Origin: M0108 sp044228795
GTDB taxonomy: Bacteria; Pseudomonadota; Gammaproteobacteria; Chromatiales; Chromatiaceae
Direction of reading: 5' to 3'
NCBI GenBank assembly: GCA_044228795.1
Contig: JBGAUE010000015.1
Coordinates: forward strand, 1 to 64,000
Length of the DNA: 64,000 nucleotides
The notes under the pieces were generated by a model. It worked only from the letters and a program-made list of their open reading frames with translations, was not told the DNA's origin and did no database searches. The translations under genes were made by a program, and so were the position numbers. Below, piece after piece: positions 20,838 through 30,600 of the stretch. Numbering within the stretch: the stretch's first letter is position 1; each line of letters begins with the position of its first letter.

Positions 20838-21407
20838 GTGACGGAAGCGGTATTACCCATCGATTTTGAGCGGCTGTTCAAGCTGCGGCTGACGGTCGCT
20901 CGCCACGGGGAGATGGACGCGGCAGGCTGGTGGAATACCCGGGGCATCCTGGGTCGCCATGGGGCCCTGGCACTGAGGCGCGGCTTCCCCTTGACCTATC
21001 CCTTTGCCCAGGCCCGGATTGCCTTTGCCGTCGCGCGCAGCCGCTGCCATGAGCTTTTTGACCCACCGGGGTGCATGACCCTCTGGAACCTCCCCGCGGA
21101 GGTGGAGGATCGATTCGAGGCGCATTGGCAGGATTGGTTGGACCAGGGGGAGCGGTGGCGCCCCTTTTTCGAGACGCTGGCGGCCCCGGGTCGGCAAGAC
21201 CTGCTCACGGAACTTGCCGAATGGGGTCTCGTCGATCCCAGTCAGGTTGCTGCGGTCAATAAACTGCGCCGTTCCGCCGAGGGACGCTCCGTTCCCCTGT
21301 CCGGTACCTTCCAGCCCAACGATGACATCATCACCCTGCTGGCGGCTGGCTTCGCCAAGAGCGAGCGAGGAAGCCCGGCGATCCCCTATGCGCGACTAGA
21401 GGACTGA
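20838..21407 (+). CDS. brxE: BREX protein BrxE
   Basis: About 189 residues from a GTG with a strong AGGGGAGG ribosome binding site 7 bases upstream. An ATG at 20814 is possible but weaker. The pattern KLRLTVARHGEMDAAGWWNT, then GFPLTYPFAQAR and LWNLPAEVEDRFE, matches my memory of the BrxE family, found in type 6 BREX loci. Its biochemical role is unknown. It is the first gene of the BREX locus and ends 2 bases before brxA. Recognition is from conserved residues only, so the family call is less sure than for the other BREX genes. Confidence 0.7.
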   Translation: MTEAVLPIDFERLFKLRLTVARHGEMDAAGWWNTRGILGRHGALALRRGFPLTYPFAQARIAFAVARSRCHELFDPPGCMTLWNLPAEVEDRFEAHWQDWLDQGERWRPFFETLAAPGRQDLLTELAEWGLVDPSQVAAVNKLRRSAEGRSVPLSGTFQPNDDIITLLAAGFAKSERGSPAIPYARLED

Positions 21408-21409
21408 AC

Positions 21410-22186
21410 ATGGAGGTTCGCTCCAAGGTCGCCTCCTGCCTGGCCATCAAAGGCTCCCTGATCGAGGAGACCTATGCGGTCTTCCGCGGCTGGGACTACG
21501 AACTCTCGAAGACCGGAAATCTCAAGCGCGTTCGCCAGGAAAACACCATCGGCGCTAAGAGTGCCAATTGGGCCTTGAATGTGACCTGGGCGGTCAGCCG
21601 TCGCTTCGACCCCTCGGGTCGCGATCGCCCCCTGGTGGAGCTTGCCAAGGCGGGCTGTGACCGGGAGGTCTGGAAACCGCTGCTGCTCTTCCACCTGACC
21701 CGCGATGAGTTCCTTGTTCGGGATTTCCTCGTCAACTGGCTTTACCCTCGGTTTACCGCCGGTGCCTACCGACTGCGCGCCGAGGATCTGCTCCCCTACC
21801 TGCATGGCCTGGCCAAGCAGCCAGGGATCGAGGGGTCCGTCAACTGGAGCGAGGCCACCATGAATCGCGTTGCCTCCGGCCTCTTGCGGCTCGCCGTCGA
21901 TTTCGGGCTCCTCAGGGGCACCCAGTCACGGGAGTTTGCCTCCTACCACCTGCCGGAACCAAGTTTTCTCTACCTGCTGCACGCCATGATGGACCGCGCG
22001 GCCAACGCCCGGCGCCTCATCGATGCCGAGGACTGGCGCCTGTACCTGATGGACGCCGCCGACGTCGAACGCGAACTGTTGCGGCTCCACCAGTACCGCA
22101 AACTACACTACGCAGTTGCCGGCAGCCTGGCCCAAATCAAGCTACCCGCAGCGTCCGCGGCCGATTTTGTCAAGGAGCTTCACTGA
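21410..22186 (+). CDS. brxA: BREX protein BrxA (DUF1819)
   Basis: 258 residues, within the usual 200-260 of DUF1819 proteins. Typical features are the N-terminal LIEETYAVFRGWDYELSKTG, the hydrophobic LLLFHLTRDEFLVRDFLVNW and a C-terminal EPSFLYLLHAMMDRA. BrxA is a small DNA-binding-like protein needed for BREX function. It is placed between brxE and brxB. Its stop codon overlaps the brxB start (TGATG), so the two are translationally coupled. Confidence 0.85.
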   Translation: MEVRSKVASCLAIKGSLIEETYAVFRGWDYELSKTGNLKRVRQENTIGAKSANWALNVTWAVSRRFDPSGRDRPLVELAKAGCDREVWKPLLLFHLTRDEFLVRDFLVNWLYPRFTAGAYRLRAEDLLPYLHGLAKQPGIEGSVNWSEATMNRVASGLLRLAVDFGLLRGTQSREFASYHLPEPSFLYLLHAMMDRAANARRLIDAEDWRLYLMDAADVERELLRLHQYRKLHYAVAGSLAQIKLPAASAADFVKELH

Positions 22187-22764
22187 TGTCCGATTGGCGG
22201 GAGCGTCTGACCTTGCGGCTGGAACCAGTGCTGAAGTTGCCGGACCCCCGGGTGCAGCTCAGCGCCTACCACGATATGCCTTACGCCATCTTCCGCTACC
22301 CGCCGGAGGAGGAGTTCGGGGTCCGCCGGCAAGTCTCATTGCTGCGCACGCGGCTGGAGCAGTTGGGCAAAGGGGTGACCATCATCTCGCTCGCCGATTG
22401 CCTCGCCGAGGCCCTGGCAGCGGAAGGCATGGACATCGAAGCCCTGATCGACGCCGAGAAGAGGGTCGGCCTTGATGCCACGGTCGAGACCCTCTTCCAG
22501 ATTCTCAGCGAGTACCAACCCCTCGATGAACTGGTTGCCCGGCGCATCCCCCCCAATGCGGACCCTCTGCGCGAGGTAATCTTCATCCTGCGCGCCGGCG
22601 CCCTCTTTCCCATGTACCGCACCTCCGCCCTGCTGGAGCAGCTCAAGGGCAAGGTGTTTGTCCCCGCCGTCCTCTTCTATCCGGGGGACCTGGACGGCGC
22701 CGCGGGACTGCGGTTCATGGGTGTCCTGGATGCCGAGCACAACTATCGGCCGAAGATCTTCTAA
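22186..22764 (+). CDS. brxB: BREX protein BrxB (DUF1788)
   Basis: 192 residues, the usual size for DUF1788. Characteristic segments are YAIFRYPPEEEFGVRRQVSL near the N-terminus, TLFQILSEYQPLD, and a C-terminal VFVPAVLFYPG then LRFMG and YRPKIF. The C-terminal NYRPKIF-like ending is typical of BrxB. The protein is cytoplasmic and thought to be part of the BREX complex. Its enzymatic activity, if any, is unknown. It sits 11 bases before brxC. Confidence 0.88.
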   Translation: MSDWRERLTLRLEPVLKLPDPRVQLSAYHDMPYAIFRYPPEEEFGVRRQVSLLRTRLEQLGKGVTIISLADCLAEALAAEGMDIEALIDAEKRVGLDATVETLFQILSEYQPLDELVARRIPPNADPLREVIFILRAGALFPMYRTSALLEQLKGKVFVPAVLFYPGDLDGAAGLRFMGVLDAEHNYRPKIF

Positions 22765-22775
22765 GGATTCGCATC

Positions 22776-25700
22776 ATGACCGCCAGCAGCATCAAGGATC
22801 TGTTTGCCAACGACATCGACCGCCGGATCGAAGAGGTCATCAAGGTCGATCAGGCCGACGAGACCATCATCCGCGACGAACTGGCCGAATATGTCGTCAC
22901 TGACTCGATCCGCGCCCATTTCCTGAAGATCTTCGATCACTACCAGACCACTTGGCTGAAGCCCAACGAAGGCATCGCCATCTGGGTCTCGGGCTTTTTC
23001 GGCTCTGGCAAATCCGGTTTCGCCAAGTATCTCGGCCTCGCCCTCGCCAATCGTGACATCCTCGGGCAGGGCGCCGGTGAACGGCTCGCCCAGCGTTGTC
23101 ATGATCCAAAGATCCAGGTCCTGCTGAACAACATCGCCGAGCGGATTCCCACCGAGGCGGTCATCTTCGATGTTTCCACCGATCGCGGCATCCGCACTGG
23201 CAACCAGAGCATCACCGAGATCATGTACCGGCTTTTCCTGCACAGCCTGGGCTATGCACGGGACCTGGACCTCTCCGAGCTGGAGATTACCCTGGAAGAG
23301 GAAGGCCAGCTCGACGCCTTCAAGGCTAAGTACCGGCAGGTCTTTGACAAGGACTGGGACTTCGAGAAGGGCAAGATTGCCATCGCCGTCCAGCAGGCGA
23401 GTCGTGTCATGCACCTCATGGACCCGGCCACCTATGCCACGGCCGATAGCTGGCGCGAGTCGGCCATGAGACGCGCCGATATCACCCCCGGCACCCTGGC
23501 CGCCCGGGGTCTGGAACTCATGTCCCGCCGGCGGCCCGGCAAGAGCCTGCTTTTCGTGATCGACGAGGTCGGCCAGTTCGTTGCCCGCGACGTTCAGAAG
23601 ATGCTCGATCTCCAGGCGGTCGTCCAGAGCCTCGGGCGGCTCGGTCGCGGCAAGCTGTGGATCGTCGTCACCTCCCAGGAAAAACTTACCGAACTCGTGG
23701 GCGGACTGGATGACCGCCGGGTTGAACTCGCCCGCCTGATGGACCGTTTCCCCTCCGAGCTTCAGGTCCACCTGGAGCCCTCGGACATCTCGGAGGTCAC
23801 CAGCAAGCGCGTGCTTGCGAAGAACGCCGAGGCCGAAAAGACCCTGCGGGAGCGCTTTACCGAACACCGTGGCCGGCTGACCGACAACACCCGCCTCACC
23901 GCCGACATCAAGTTGCCCGAACTGACGGCCGAGGCCTTCATCGACCTTTACCCCCTGCTCCCTTACCAGATCGACCTCATCATCCAGATCGTCTCCGGGC
24001 TGCGCACCCAGGGCGGGGCGAGCAAGCATGTCGGCGGTGCCAACCGCACCATTATCAAGCTCGCCCAGCAATTGCTCATCCACCCCGACGTGGACCTGGC
24101 CAGCCAACCCCTTGGCACCCTGGCCCGCGTGGATCAGATTTACGACCTGGTGTCCGGCAACATCGGTAGCGAGATTCGCGCCAAGATCGACGACATCGGC
24201 AAAAAGATCGCGCACCCCCTCGCCCAGCCCGTCGCCAAGGTCATCTGCCTGCTGCAATATGTGCGCAGCGTTCACCGCACGGCGGAGAACATCGCCGCCG
24301 GGCTGCATCCTGCCATCGCCGCCGACTCCCGCCTCGCCGAGGTCCGCCAGGCCCTGGACGCCCTGGAAAAGGGCCTCATGGTCCGCCGCGGCGACGATGG
24401 CTACCGGATTCCCACCCCCGCCGAGGACGACTGGGAACGGCAGCGTTCTGGTCTGGTTCCCAAGCCCGGCGATACCGCCCGTCTGCACGCCGAGGTCGTC
24501 ACCGCCCTCTGGCAGCCGCAACCGTCCCACAACCTGCTGGAGGTCAAGCCCTTCAAGGCCGGGCTCTATCTGGGGGAGCGATTGGCGGTGGAGGGGGACA
24601 TTCCCTTCCACCTGGCCCTGGCCGAGACCGGGAGCGAGTTCGACCAGCAGGTGGAGGACTTTCGCCGCCGCAGCCAGACGCAGACCCAGGCCGTCTTCTG
24701 GGTCGCCGCCATCCATCAGGCCATCGACCGCGAGACTGTGGAACTCCACCGCTCCAAGGAGATGCTGTCCCGCAAGGAACGGGGCGCCCAGACCAAGGAC
24801 GAGACTGCCCTGGTGGCGGAGGAAAAGATCCGCCAGCACCGCCATCAGGATGAATTGAAGCGGCTCGTCAAACAGGCCCTGCTCACCGGCACCCTCTTTT
24901 TTCGCGGCAATGACCGCAGTCCGGATGAGGGCGCCAGCGATTGTTCCCGCACCGCCGCCAAGGTCCTCGCCCAGGCCCTGCCGGAGGTTTTCGACCGTTT
25001 CGCGGAGGCCGCCGCACGGGTCACCAAGAATGATCTGGACGCCCTGCTGACCACCGAGAACCTGCGGGGACTGACACCCCTTTACGCGGACCTCGGGCTG
25101 GTCCGGGACCAGGGCGGCAAGCCCGTCTTTATCGTCGAGACCGGGGTCCTTGCGGAGGTCCTGGCCCGCATCGAGAACCGTACCAGCTATGGCGAGACCG
25201 CCAGCGGGCGCTGGTTGACCGACGAGTTTGCCAAGGAACCCTTCGGTTGGGAGTTCGACACCGTTCGGCTCCTCGTCATCGCCCTGCTGCGCGCCGGCAA
25301 GATCGAGGCGACCAGCAAGGGTCAGGTCATCGACTCCGCCCTGTCACTCGACGCGCGCACCACCTTCACCAATAACAACCTGTTCCGGCAGGCATCCTTT
25401 CGCACCCGGACCACTGACTGCGAATTCACGGACTACATCGAGGCCGGCGAGGCCTACAAGACCTGCTTCGGGAAGGAGATCCAGGAGTACGAGGAAAACC
25501 TCATCGCCCAGGCCATCCGCGAGACCACGGAGGCACATGAGGAGACGCTGCGGGAGGTCCTCGCCCAACTCGACAAGCATGGGCTCCCCGGTGGCGAGGT
25601 GCTTGCCGCCGCCCTGAGTAACATCATCGGCTTCCGCCGCCAGCGCGACTGCCAGGCCCTCAAGGCCTTCACCGCCTGCCACCAGGCCCTGAAAGAGGCC

Positions 25701-26321
25701 ATCAAGCGGGGCGCCGAACTCACCAGCGCACTGACGGGGCCTGCGCTCCTCGACCTGGGTCGTGCCCGCCGGGCCCTCGGCAGCCTCTGGCCCTTCCTCC
25801 AGCAGGAACCTGACCTTAGCGAGGTTGACCGGGAGCATGCCGCACAACTCGCGGACCTGATGGCCCGCGAGTCCTTCTTCCGGGAACTGCCGGCCATCGA
25901 CCAGCACGCCAAGGGCTTGGAGATCGCCTACCGGGAACGCCTGGACAAGGCCCTGGCGGCACGCGCCCAGGCCTACGAGGAAGCCCTCCGGCAACTGCGG
26001 GGCACCTCCGGCTGGGAGGAGGTGGGCGAGGACCAACGCGACCGCGTCGCCGAGCCGCTGGTGTCTTATACCCTCGCCAAGACCAGCAACCCCTCGATAC
26101 CCCAGCTCCGAGCCGACCTGGACGCCTGTCCCGTGCGTCGCAACAAGGCCATCGAGGAACTCATGCGCCTCATCGACGGCAACCGCGTCGTCAAGGTCTC
26201 GGCCTCCAGCTACTTCGCTGGCGGCATCGAGAACGAGGAACAGCTCGATCAGGCCCTCGATGGACTGAAAGAGCAATGCCTGGAACTCATCGCGGCTGGT
26301 AAGAAAGTCCTGGTTCAATAG
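22776..26321 (+). CDS. brxC: BREX P-loop ATPase BrxC
   Basis: 1181 residues, matching type 1 BrxC (about 1200). Near the N-terminus it has DLFANDIDRRIEEVIKVDQA, a hallmark of BrxC/PglY. Walker A is GFFGSGKS (residues 73-80, Lys79) and a Walker B-like acidic pair lies in LFVIDEVGQF (Asp263, Glu264). The C-terminal half is mostly helical. BrxC is a large cytoplasmic ATPase essential for methylation and phage exclusion in BREX. An AAGGA ribosome binding site precedes the ATG. Long open frames on the opposite strand here are shadows of GC-rich codons. Confidence 0.93.
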   Translation: MTASSIKDLFANDIDRRIEEVIKVDQADETIIRDELAEYVVTDSIRAHFLKIFDHYQTTWLKPNEGIAIWVSGFFGSGKSGFAKYLGLALANRDILGQGAGERLAQRCHDPKIQVLLNNIAERIPTEAVIFDVSTDRGIRTGNQSITEIMYRLFLHSLGYARDLDLSELEITLEEEGQLDAFKAKYRQVFDKDWDFEKGKIAIAVQQASRVMHLMDPATYATADSWRESAMRRADITPGTLAARGLELMSRRRPGKSLLFVIDEVGQFVARDVQKMLDLQAVVQSLGRLGRGKLWIVVTSQEKLTELVGGLDDRRVELARLMDRFPSELQVHLEPSDISEVTSKRVLAKNAEAEKTLRERFTEHRGRLTDNTRLTADIKLPELTAEAFIDLYPLLPYQIDLIIQIVSGLRTQGGASKHVGGANRTIIKLAQQLLIHPDVDLASQPLGTLARVDQIYDLVSGNIGSEIRAKIDDIGKKIAHPLAQPVAKVICLLQYVRSVHRTAENIAAGLHPAIAADSRLAEVRQALDALEKGLMVRRGDDGYRIPTPAEDDWERQRSGLVPKPGDTARLHAEVVTALWQPQPSHNLLEVKPFKAGLYLGERLAVEGDIPFHLALAETGSEFDQQVEDFRRRSQTQTQAVFWVAAIHQAIDRETVELHRSKEMLSRKERGAQTKDETALVAEEKIRQHRHQDELKRLVKQALLTGTLFFRGNDRSPDEGASDCSRTAAKVLAQALPEVFDRFAEAAARVTKNDLDALLTTENLRGLTPLYADLGLVRDQGGKPVFIVETGVLAEVLARIENRTSYGETASGRWLTDEFAKEPFGWEFDTVRLLVIALLRAGKIEATSKGQVIDSALSLDARTTFTNNNLFRQASFRTRTTDCEFTDYIEAGEAYKTCFGKEIQEYEENLIAQAIRETTEAHEETLREVLAQLDKHGLPGGEVLAAALSNIIGFRRQRDCQALKAFTACHQALKEAIKRGAELTSALTGPALLDLGRARRALGSLWPFLQQEPDLSEVDREHAAQLADLMARESFFRELPAIDQHAKGLEIAYRERLDKALAARAQAYEEALRQLRGTSGWEEVGEDQRDRVAEPLVSYTLAKTSNPSIPQLRADLDACPVRRNKAIEELMRLIDGNRVVKVSASSYFAGGIENEEQLDQALDGLKEQCLELIAAGKKVLVQ

Positions 26322-26329
26322 GCGCCGTC

Positions 26330-27592
26330 ATGCTCGACTCCGAAATCCCTGCCGCCGAATCATTGACCATCGAGTTCAAGAGCGATCAGAAACGTTTGCC
26401 GGACAAGGATCTGGTGCTCGCGGCGGTCTGTCTGGCCAATACGGACGGTGGCCTCATCTACCTTGGCGTCGAGGATGACGGACAACCGAACGGTGCGCTG
26501 GGGCTCACCCGGACCGGGTCCGGGCAACGGATACCAACGGTCGTAGGTTTGCTGCTGATCGGCCGCGAATCGGCCATTCGGGCGCATCTACCCACCCACG
26601 AGTCGGCATTCCAGGTCCTGGACGGGACCGAGGTGCGTGTCAATGACTTCTACCGCTGGCCTTTGGTGCGTCTGTTCGAGCGGGTCGAGGAACAGTTTCT
26701 GGCCCGGGTCAGCGAGCGCGAACTCCAGGTCGGCTTGTTCCGGGTTCCGGTGCCGAACGTGGAACCGCGCGCTTTCCGCGAAGCCTTCGTCAATGCACTG
26801 ACGCATCGCGACTACAGTCGTTTGGGCTCGGTGCAGGCCCGCTGGCAGACCGAGACCCTGTCGATCAGCAGTCCCGGCGGCTTTGTCGAGGGCGTCTCCC
26901 TGGACAACCTGCTGGTAGTCGAGCCCCGCCCTCGCAATCCGCTGCTGGCCGATGCCTTCAAGCGCATCGGGCTGGCCGAGCGTACCGGCCGCGGCGTCGA
27001 CCTCATCTACCAGGGCCTGCTGCGCTATGGACGCCCGCCGCCGAGCTACCTGCGCAGCGACGCCGCAGGTGTCGTGGTCGATCTCAGTTGCTCGGAGGCT
27101 GATCTCAACTTCCTCAAGTTTGTGCTCGAACAGGAGCAAGGTATCGGGGCGCTCATGCCGCTCGATGACTTGCTTATCCTCTCCAGGCTTAAGACCGCCC
27201 GGCGGCTGGATAGCGCCGAGGTCGCGGGTCTGATTCATCGGGACCCGTCCGCCGCTCGCGCCGCGATCGAGCGGCTGGTCGAGCGGGGCCTGGTCCAGGC
27301 CCACGGCATCAAGAAGGGACGCACCTACACCCTGAGCCCCGCGGTCTATCGAACCCTGGGCCAAGCCGCCGACTACATCCGCCAGGTCGGGTTTGATCCC
27401 TTGCAGCAGGAACAGATGGTCCTGTCCTACGTCGACCAACATGGGAAGATTCGTCGCCAGGACGTGAGGGATCTCTGCCAATTGAGTCCGGACCAGGCCA
27501 CCCGACTCCTGCAACGCCTTGTCAAGGCAGGTCGGTTGCTGCGCACGGGCACACAGAAGGGCGCTTTTTACGAGCGCGCAGGAACGATATGA
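26330..27592 (+). CDS. BREX accessory AlbA_2/Schlafen-like plus HATPase_c_4 protein
   Basis: 420 residues. The N-terminus (about 5-125) is an AlbA_2 (Schlafen AlbA) domain: ESLTIEFKSDQ, CLANTDGGLIYLGVEDDG. The middle (about 140-260) matches HATPase_c_4: FREAFVNALTHRDYS, ISSPGGFVEGVS, RNPLLADAFKRIGLAERTGR. The C-terminal part has winged-helix-like segments (RQDVRDLCQLSPDQATRLLQR). Such proteins are often labelled RecG-related or transcriptional regulators and may bind nucleic acid in an ATP-controlled way. It follows brxC by 8 bases and precedes pglX, so it is co-transcribed with the defence genes. It could regulate the locus or act as an extra effector. Confidence 0.8.
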   Translation: MLDSEIPAAESLTIEFKSDQKRLPDKDLVLAAVCLANTDGGLIYLGVEDDGQPNGALGLTRTGSGQRIPTVVGLLLIGRESAIRAHLPTHESAFQVLDGTEVRVNDFYRWPLVRLFERVEEQFLARVSERELQVGLFRVPVPNVEPRAFREAFVNALTHRDYSRLGSVQARWQTETLSISSPGGFVEGVSLDNLLVVEPRPRNPLLADAFKRIGLAERTGRGVDLIYQGLLRYGRPPPSYLRSDAAGVVVDLSCSEADLNFLKFVLEQEQGIGALMPLDDLLILSRLKTARRLDSAEVAGLIHRDPSAARAAIERLVERGLVQAHGIKKGRTYTLSPAVYRTLGQAADYIRQVGFDPLQQEQMVLSYVDQHGKIRRQDVRDLCQLSPDQATRLLQRLVKAGRLLRTGTQKGAFYERAGTI

Positions 27593-27699
27593 GCCCGCAC
27601 ATAAATTTTTCACGCGCGCGCATATATTCACGCGCGCTCCTTTAAAATCAATCTTCTAACCATCACTCCGCGCGCTATCCCGAACTCCGAACCCCAAGC
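27593..27699 (+). promoter_or_regulatory. AT-rich spacer with direct repeats before pglX
   Basis: A locally AT-rich spacer inside the GC-rich BREX locus. It contains two copies of TTCACGCGCGC at 27609-27619 and 27628-27638, starts 19 bases apart, which could be paired operator half-sites. The segment ends with CGAACTCCGAACCC at 27681-27694, a 14-mer also found just before the pglZ start. A separate promoter for pglX is plausible. No clear -35/-10 pair could be assigned. Confidence 0.45.
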
Positions 27700-30600
27700 A
27701 TGGACAAAGACACCCGCAACCGCATCCAACGCGCCACCCAGACCGCTCGCGGGCTGCTTGAGCAGGATTTCGAGGACCAGTTGTCCGGGGTCTTCGACAT
27801 CCGGCTGGATGGCGCCGTCGCAGCCGAACCAGGCAGCCATCTGGACCCGACCCAGCGGATCGTGCGGACGAAGCTGGTGGCCGCGATCGAACATCATGGT
27901 GCCAGCGGGCAGAGCGCGGCGGAGGCGGTGGCGAGCTACCGGCGGGAGGTGGCTTTCACGACGCTCAACCGCTTCGTCGCGCTTAAGATGCTGGAGGCCC
28001 GCGGCTTGGTACAGGAGTGCATCTCCCGGGGCGAGCAATCCAGCGGGTTCAAGGAGTTCTGCGGGCTCGCCCCCGGGCTGGTGCAACTCCCGGACCACGG
28101 CTATCGGCTCTATATCGAGTCGCTCTTCGACGAGCTTTCGGTCCAGATCCGGGTGCTCTTCTATCGCCGGGATGCCGGCTCCTTGCTCTGGCCGAAGCGC
28201 GCGACCCTGGATGGCCTCCTCACCGTTTTGAATGCCCCGGAGCTGGCGGGCGTCTGGGGCGAGGACGAAACCCTTGGCTGGATTTACCAATATTACAACG
28301 ACGAGGGCGAGCGGAAGCGGATGCGTGAGGCGTCCGCCGCGCCGCGCAACAGCCGCGAACTGGCCGTCCGCAATCAGTTCTTCACCCCCCGCTATGTCGT
28401 CGAGTTCCTCACCGACAACACCCTGGGGCGTCTCTGGTATGAGATGACCCGGGGCCAGACGCGCCTGAAGGAACAGTGCCGCTACCTGGTCCGCCGGCCC
28501 ACCGAGATCTTTCTGAAACCCGGCGAGAACGCACCGGAGGGCGCCGCTGGCAGCGCGCTGAAGGCCAGCGACACCCTCTCCCAAGAGGAACGGCTGCGTC
28601 AGCCGGTCCACATCCCCCACCGTCCGCTCAAGGATCCGCGCGAGATCCGGCTGCTTGACCCGGCCTGCGGCTCCATGCACTTCGGCCTCTACGCCTTCGA
28701 TCTCTTCGCGGTCATCTACGACGAGGCCTGGGATATCGCCCAAGGCCCAGACGACCTGGCGAAGGCCGCCGACACCTTCGCGCCCTTCGTCACCTTCGCC
28801 GCTTCCTTTCCCGACAAGGCGGCGTTCCTCCGCGAAGTCCCACGCCTCATCGTCGAACACAACCTCCACGGCATCGACATCGACCGGCGCGCGGTACAGA
28901 TCGCGGGGCTTTCGCTATGGCTGCGCGCCCAGCGCGCCTGGCATCAGGCTGACGTCAAGGCCGCCGACCGGCCCCGCATCACCCGCTCGCACATCGTCTG
29001 CGCCGAGCCGATGCCGGGGGAGAAGGAACTGCTGCGCGAGTTCGTCGACCAGCAGTTCCCCGCCGGCGAGCGACCCGCATTTGCCTTCCTGCTGGAGAAG
29101 GTCTTCGACCGCATGACACTGGCCGGCGAGGCCGGCTCCCTGCTGCGCATGGAGGAGGAGATCCGCGACGCGATCGCCGAGGCGCGTGCACTCGCAAAGG
29201 AGCAGGCCGCGCCCCGGCAACTCCAGCTCCTACCTGGCTACGCGCCTCCCCAGCAGACCGGATTCAACCTCAGCGAGTTCACCGACGAGCAGTTCTGGCA
29301 GGCGGCCGAGCACCGCATCTACGAGGCGCTCCGGGCCTACGCCGAGCAGGCCGAGAACGGCAGCGGATTCCGGCGCCGACTCTTTGCGGACGACGCCGCG
29401 CAAGGGTTCGCGTTCATCGACCTGCTGCGCAAGCGCTACGATGTGGCGGTTATGAATCCGCCGTTTGGCGATGCTAGCGCGTCCGCTCGGAACTACGTCC
29501 ATCATCTGTTCCCGAACACCAAGAGAGATCTTGGTTTCAGCTTCATTGAACGCTGCAGACGGCTAGCGGCGCTTACCGGGCAAATTGTGTCGCGTACTTC
29601 ATGGTTCCTATCCTCGTTCGAAGATTGGCGAAAGACGCTCATAGAAAAAGGTTCGATTACTGTGGCGGCTGACTTGGGATTCGGGGTTCTTGATGGCGCA
29701 ATGGTTGAAACCGTCGCATTCGTTTATAGGAACACTGATGCTCGCTCAGATTCAATAATAATTAGGTCGCTGGGTAGGGCGATTCCGGATTCGCTGCTCG
29801 TTGCAGCTTGCGGAGATGTAAATCGCATCGAAAGACGCGAAGAAGTTTTCGTGTGTGATTTCAAAAGGTTCCTTGGTATCCCTGGTACCTCTTTCGCATA
29901 TTGGGCGCACCCAGAACATTTGGCGTTACTGTCAGACGAAAAACCTTTTCATCCGACGAACGCTGAAGTGCATTGGGGGCTATTTTCGGCGGATGACTTC
30001 CGTTTTCTCCGCTCTTGGACTGAGGTTCCGGCAATTGGACTAAACGCAGAATGGATGACATATGCGAAAGGGGGTGAATACGCGGAATACTTCGCGCCGA
30101 TAAGTTTGGTGGTTAACTGGAAGAATGCGGGGCGCGAGATACGAGAGAACAAGGACGCCGAAGGTAAGTCTAGATCGCGAGTTCCTAATCCTGGATGGTA
30201 TTTCAAGGCTGGGCTGACATATTCAAGTGTCACGATCAAGGGAATGGCTGTTCGAGTGATGCCGGCAGGCGCCATTTTCAGCATCAAAGGACCTGGCATA
30301 ATTCCGAAGACAAAAGGGACAGGGGGGGCCTTGTGCGGTCTTCTCAACTCTTCTTTGTTCCGTCAGTTGATGCTCTACCAGACGCCGAGTCGCAGTTGGG
30401 ATGTTCCGCTGGTTAGGCGCTTACCTGCACTCAGCGAAATCCCACGCGACCTTGAGGAGGCGTCTAATGAGTTAATCCAAATCAAGCAGGTTTTGGCCGC
30501 TCATGATGAACAGAGTCGTAACTTCTTTCCAATAGTCGTAGGCAAATACGAGTCCTTCCGAGAACTCTCCGATTCTTGGTCTCGCGGTTGCTTAACGCTT

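Noticed and set aside
22761..24845. A 694-codon open frame on the - strand opposite brxC
   Set aside because: It is a mirror of GC-rich brxC codons, with no ribosome binding site or recognisable domain. brxC itself has clear motifs.
27601..27645. The GCGCGC-rich repeats as a CRISPR array
   Set aside because: Only two short copies 19 bases apart with no unique spacers or cas genes.
30322..30328. A run of seven G in the pglX specificity region as a phase-variation switch
   Set aside because: Runs of this length occur elsewhere in this GC-rich window, and the tract is shorter than known switching tracts. The frame is intact here.
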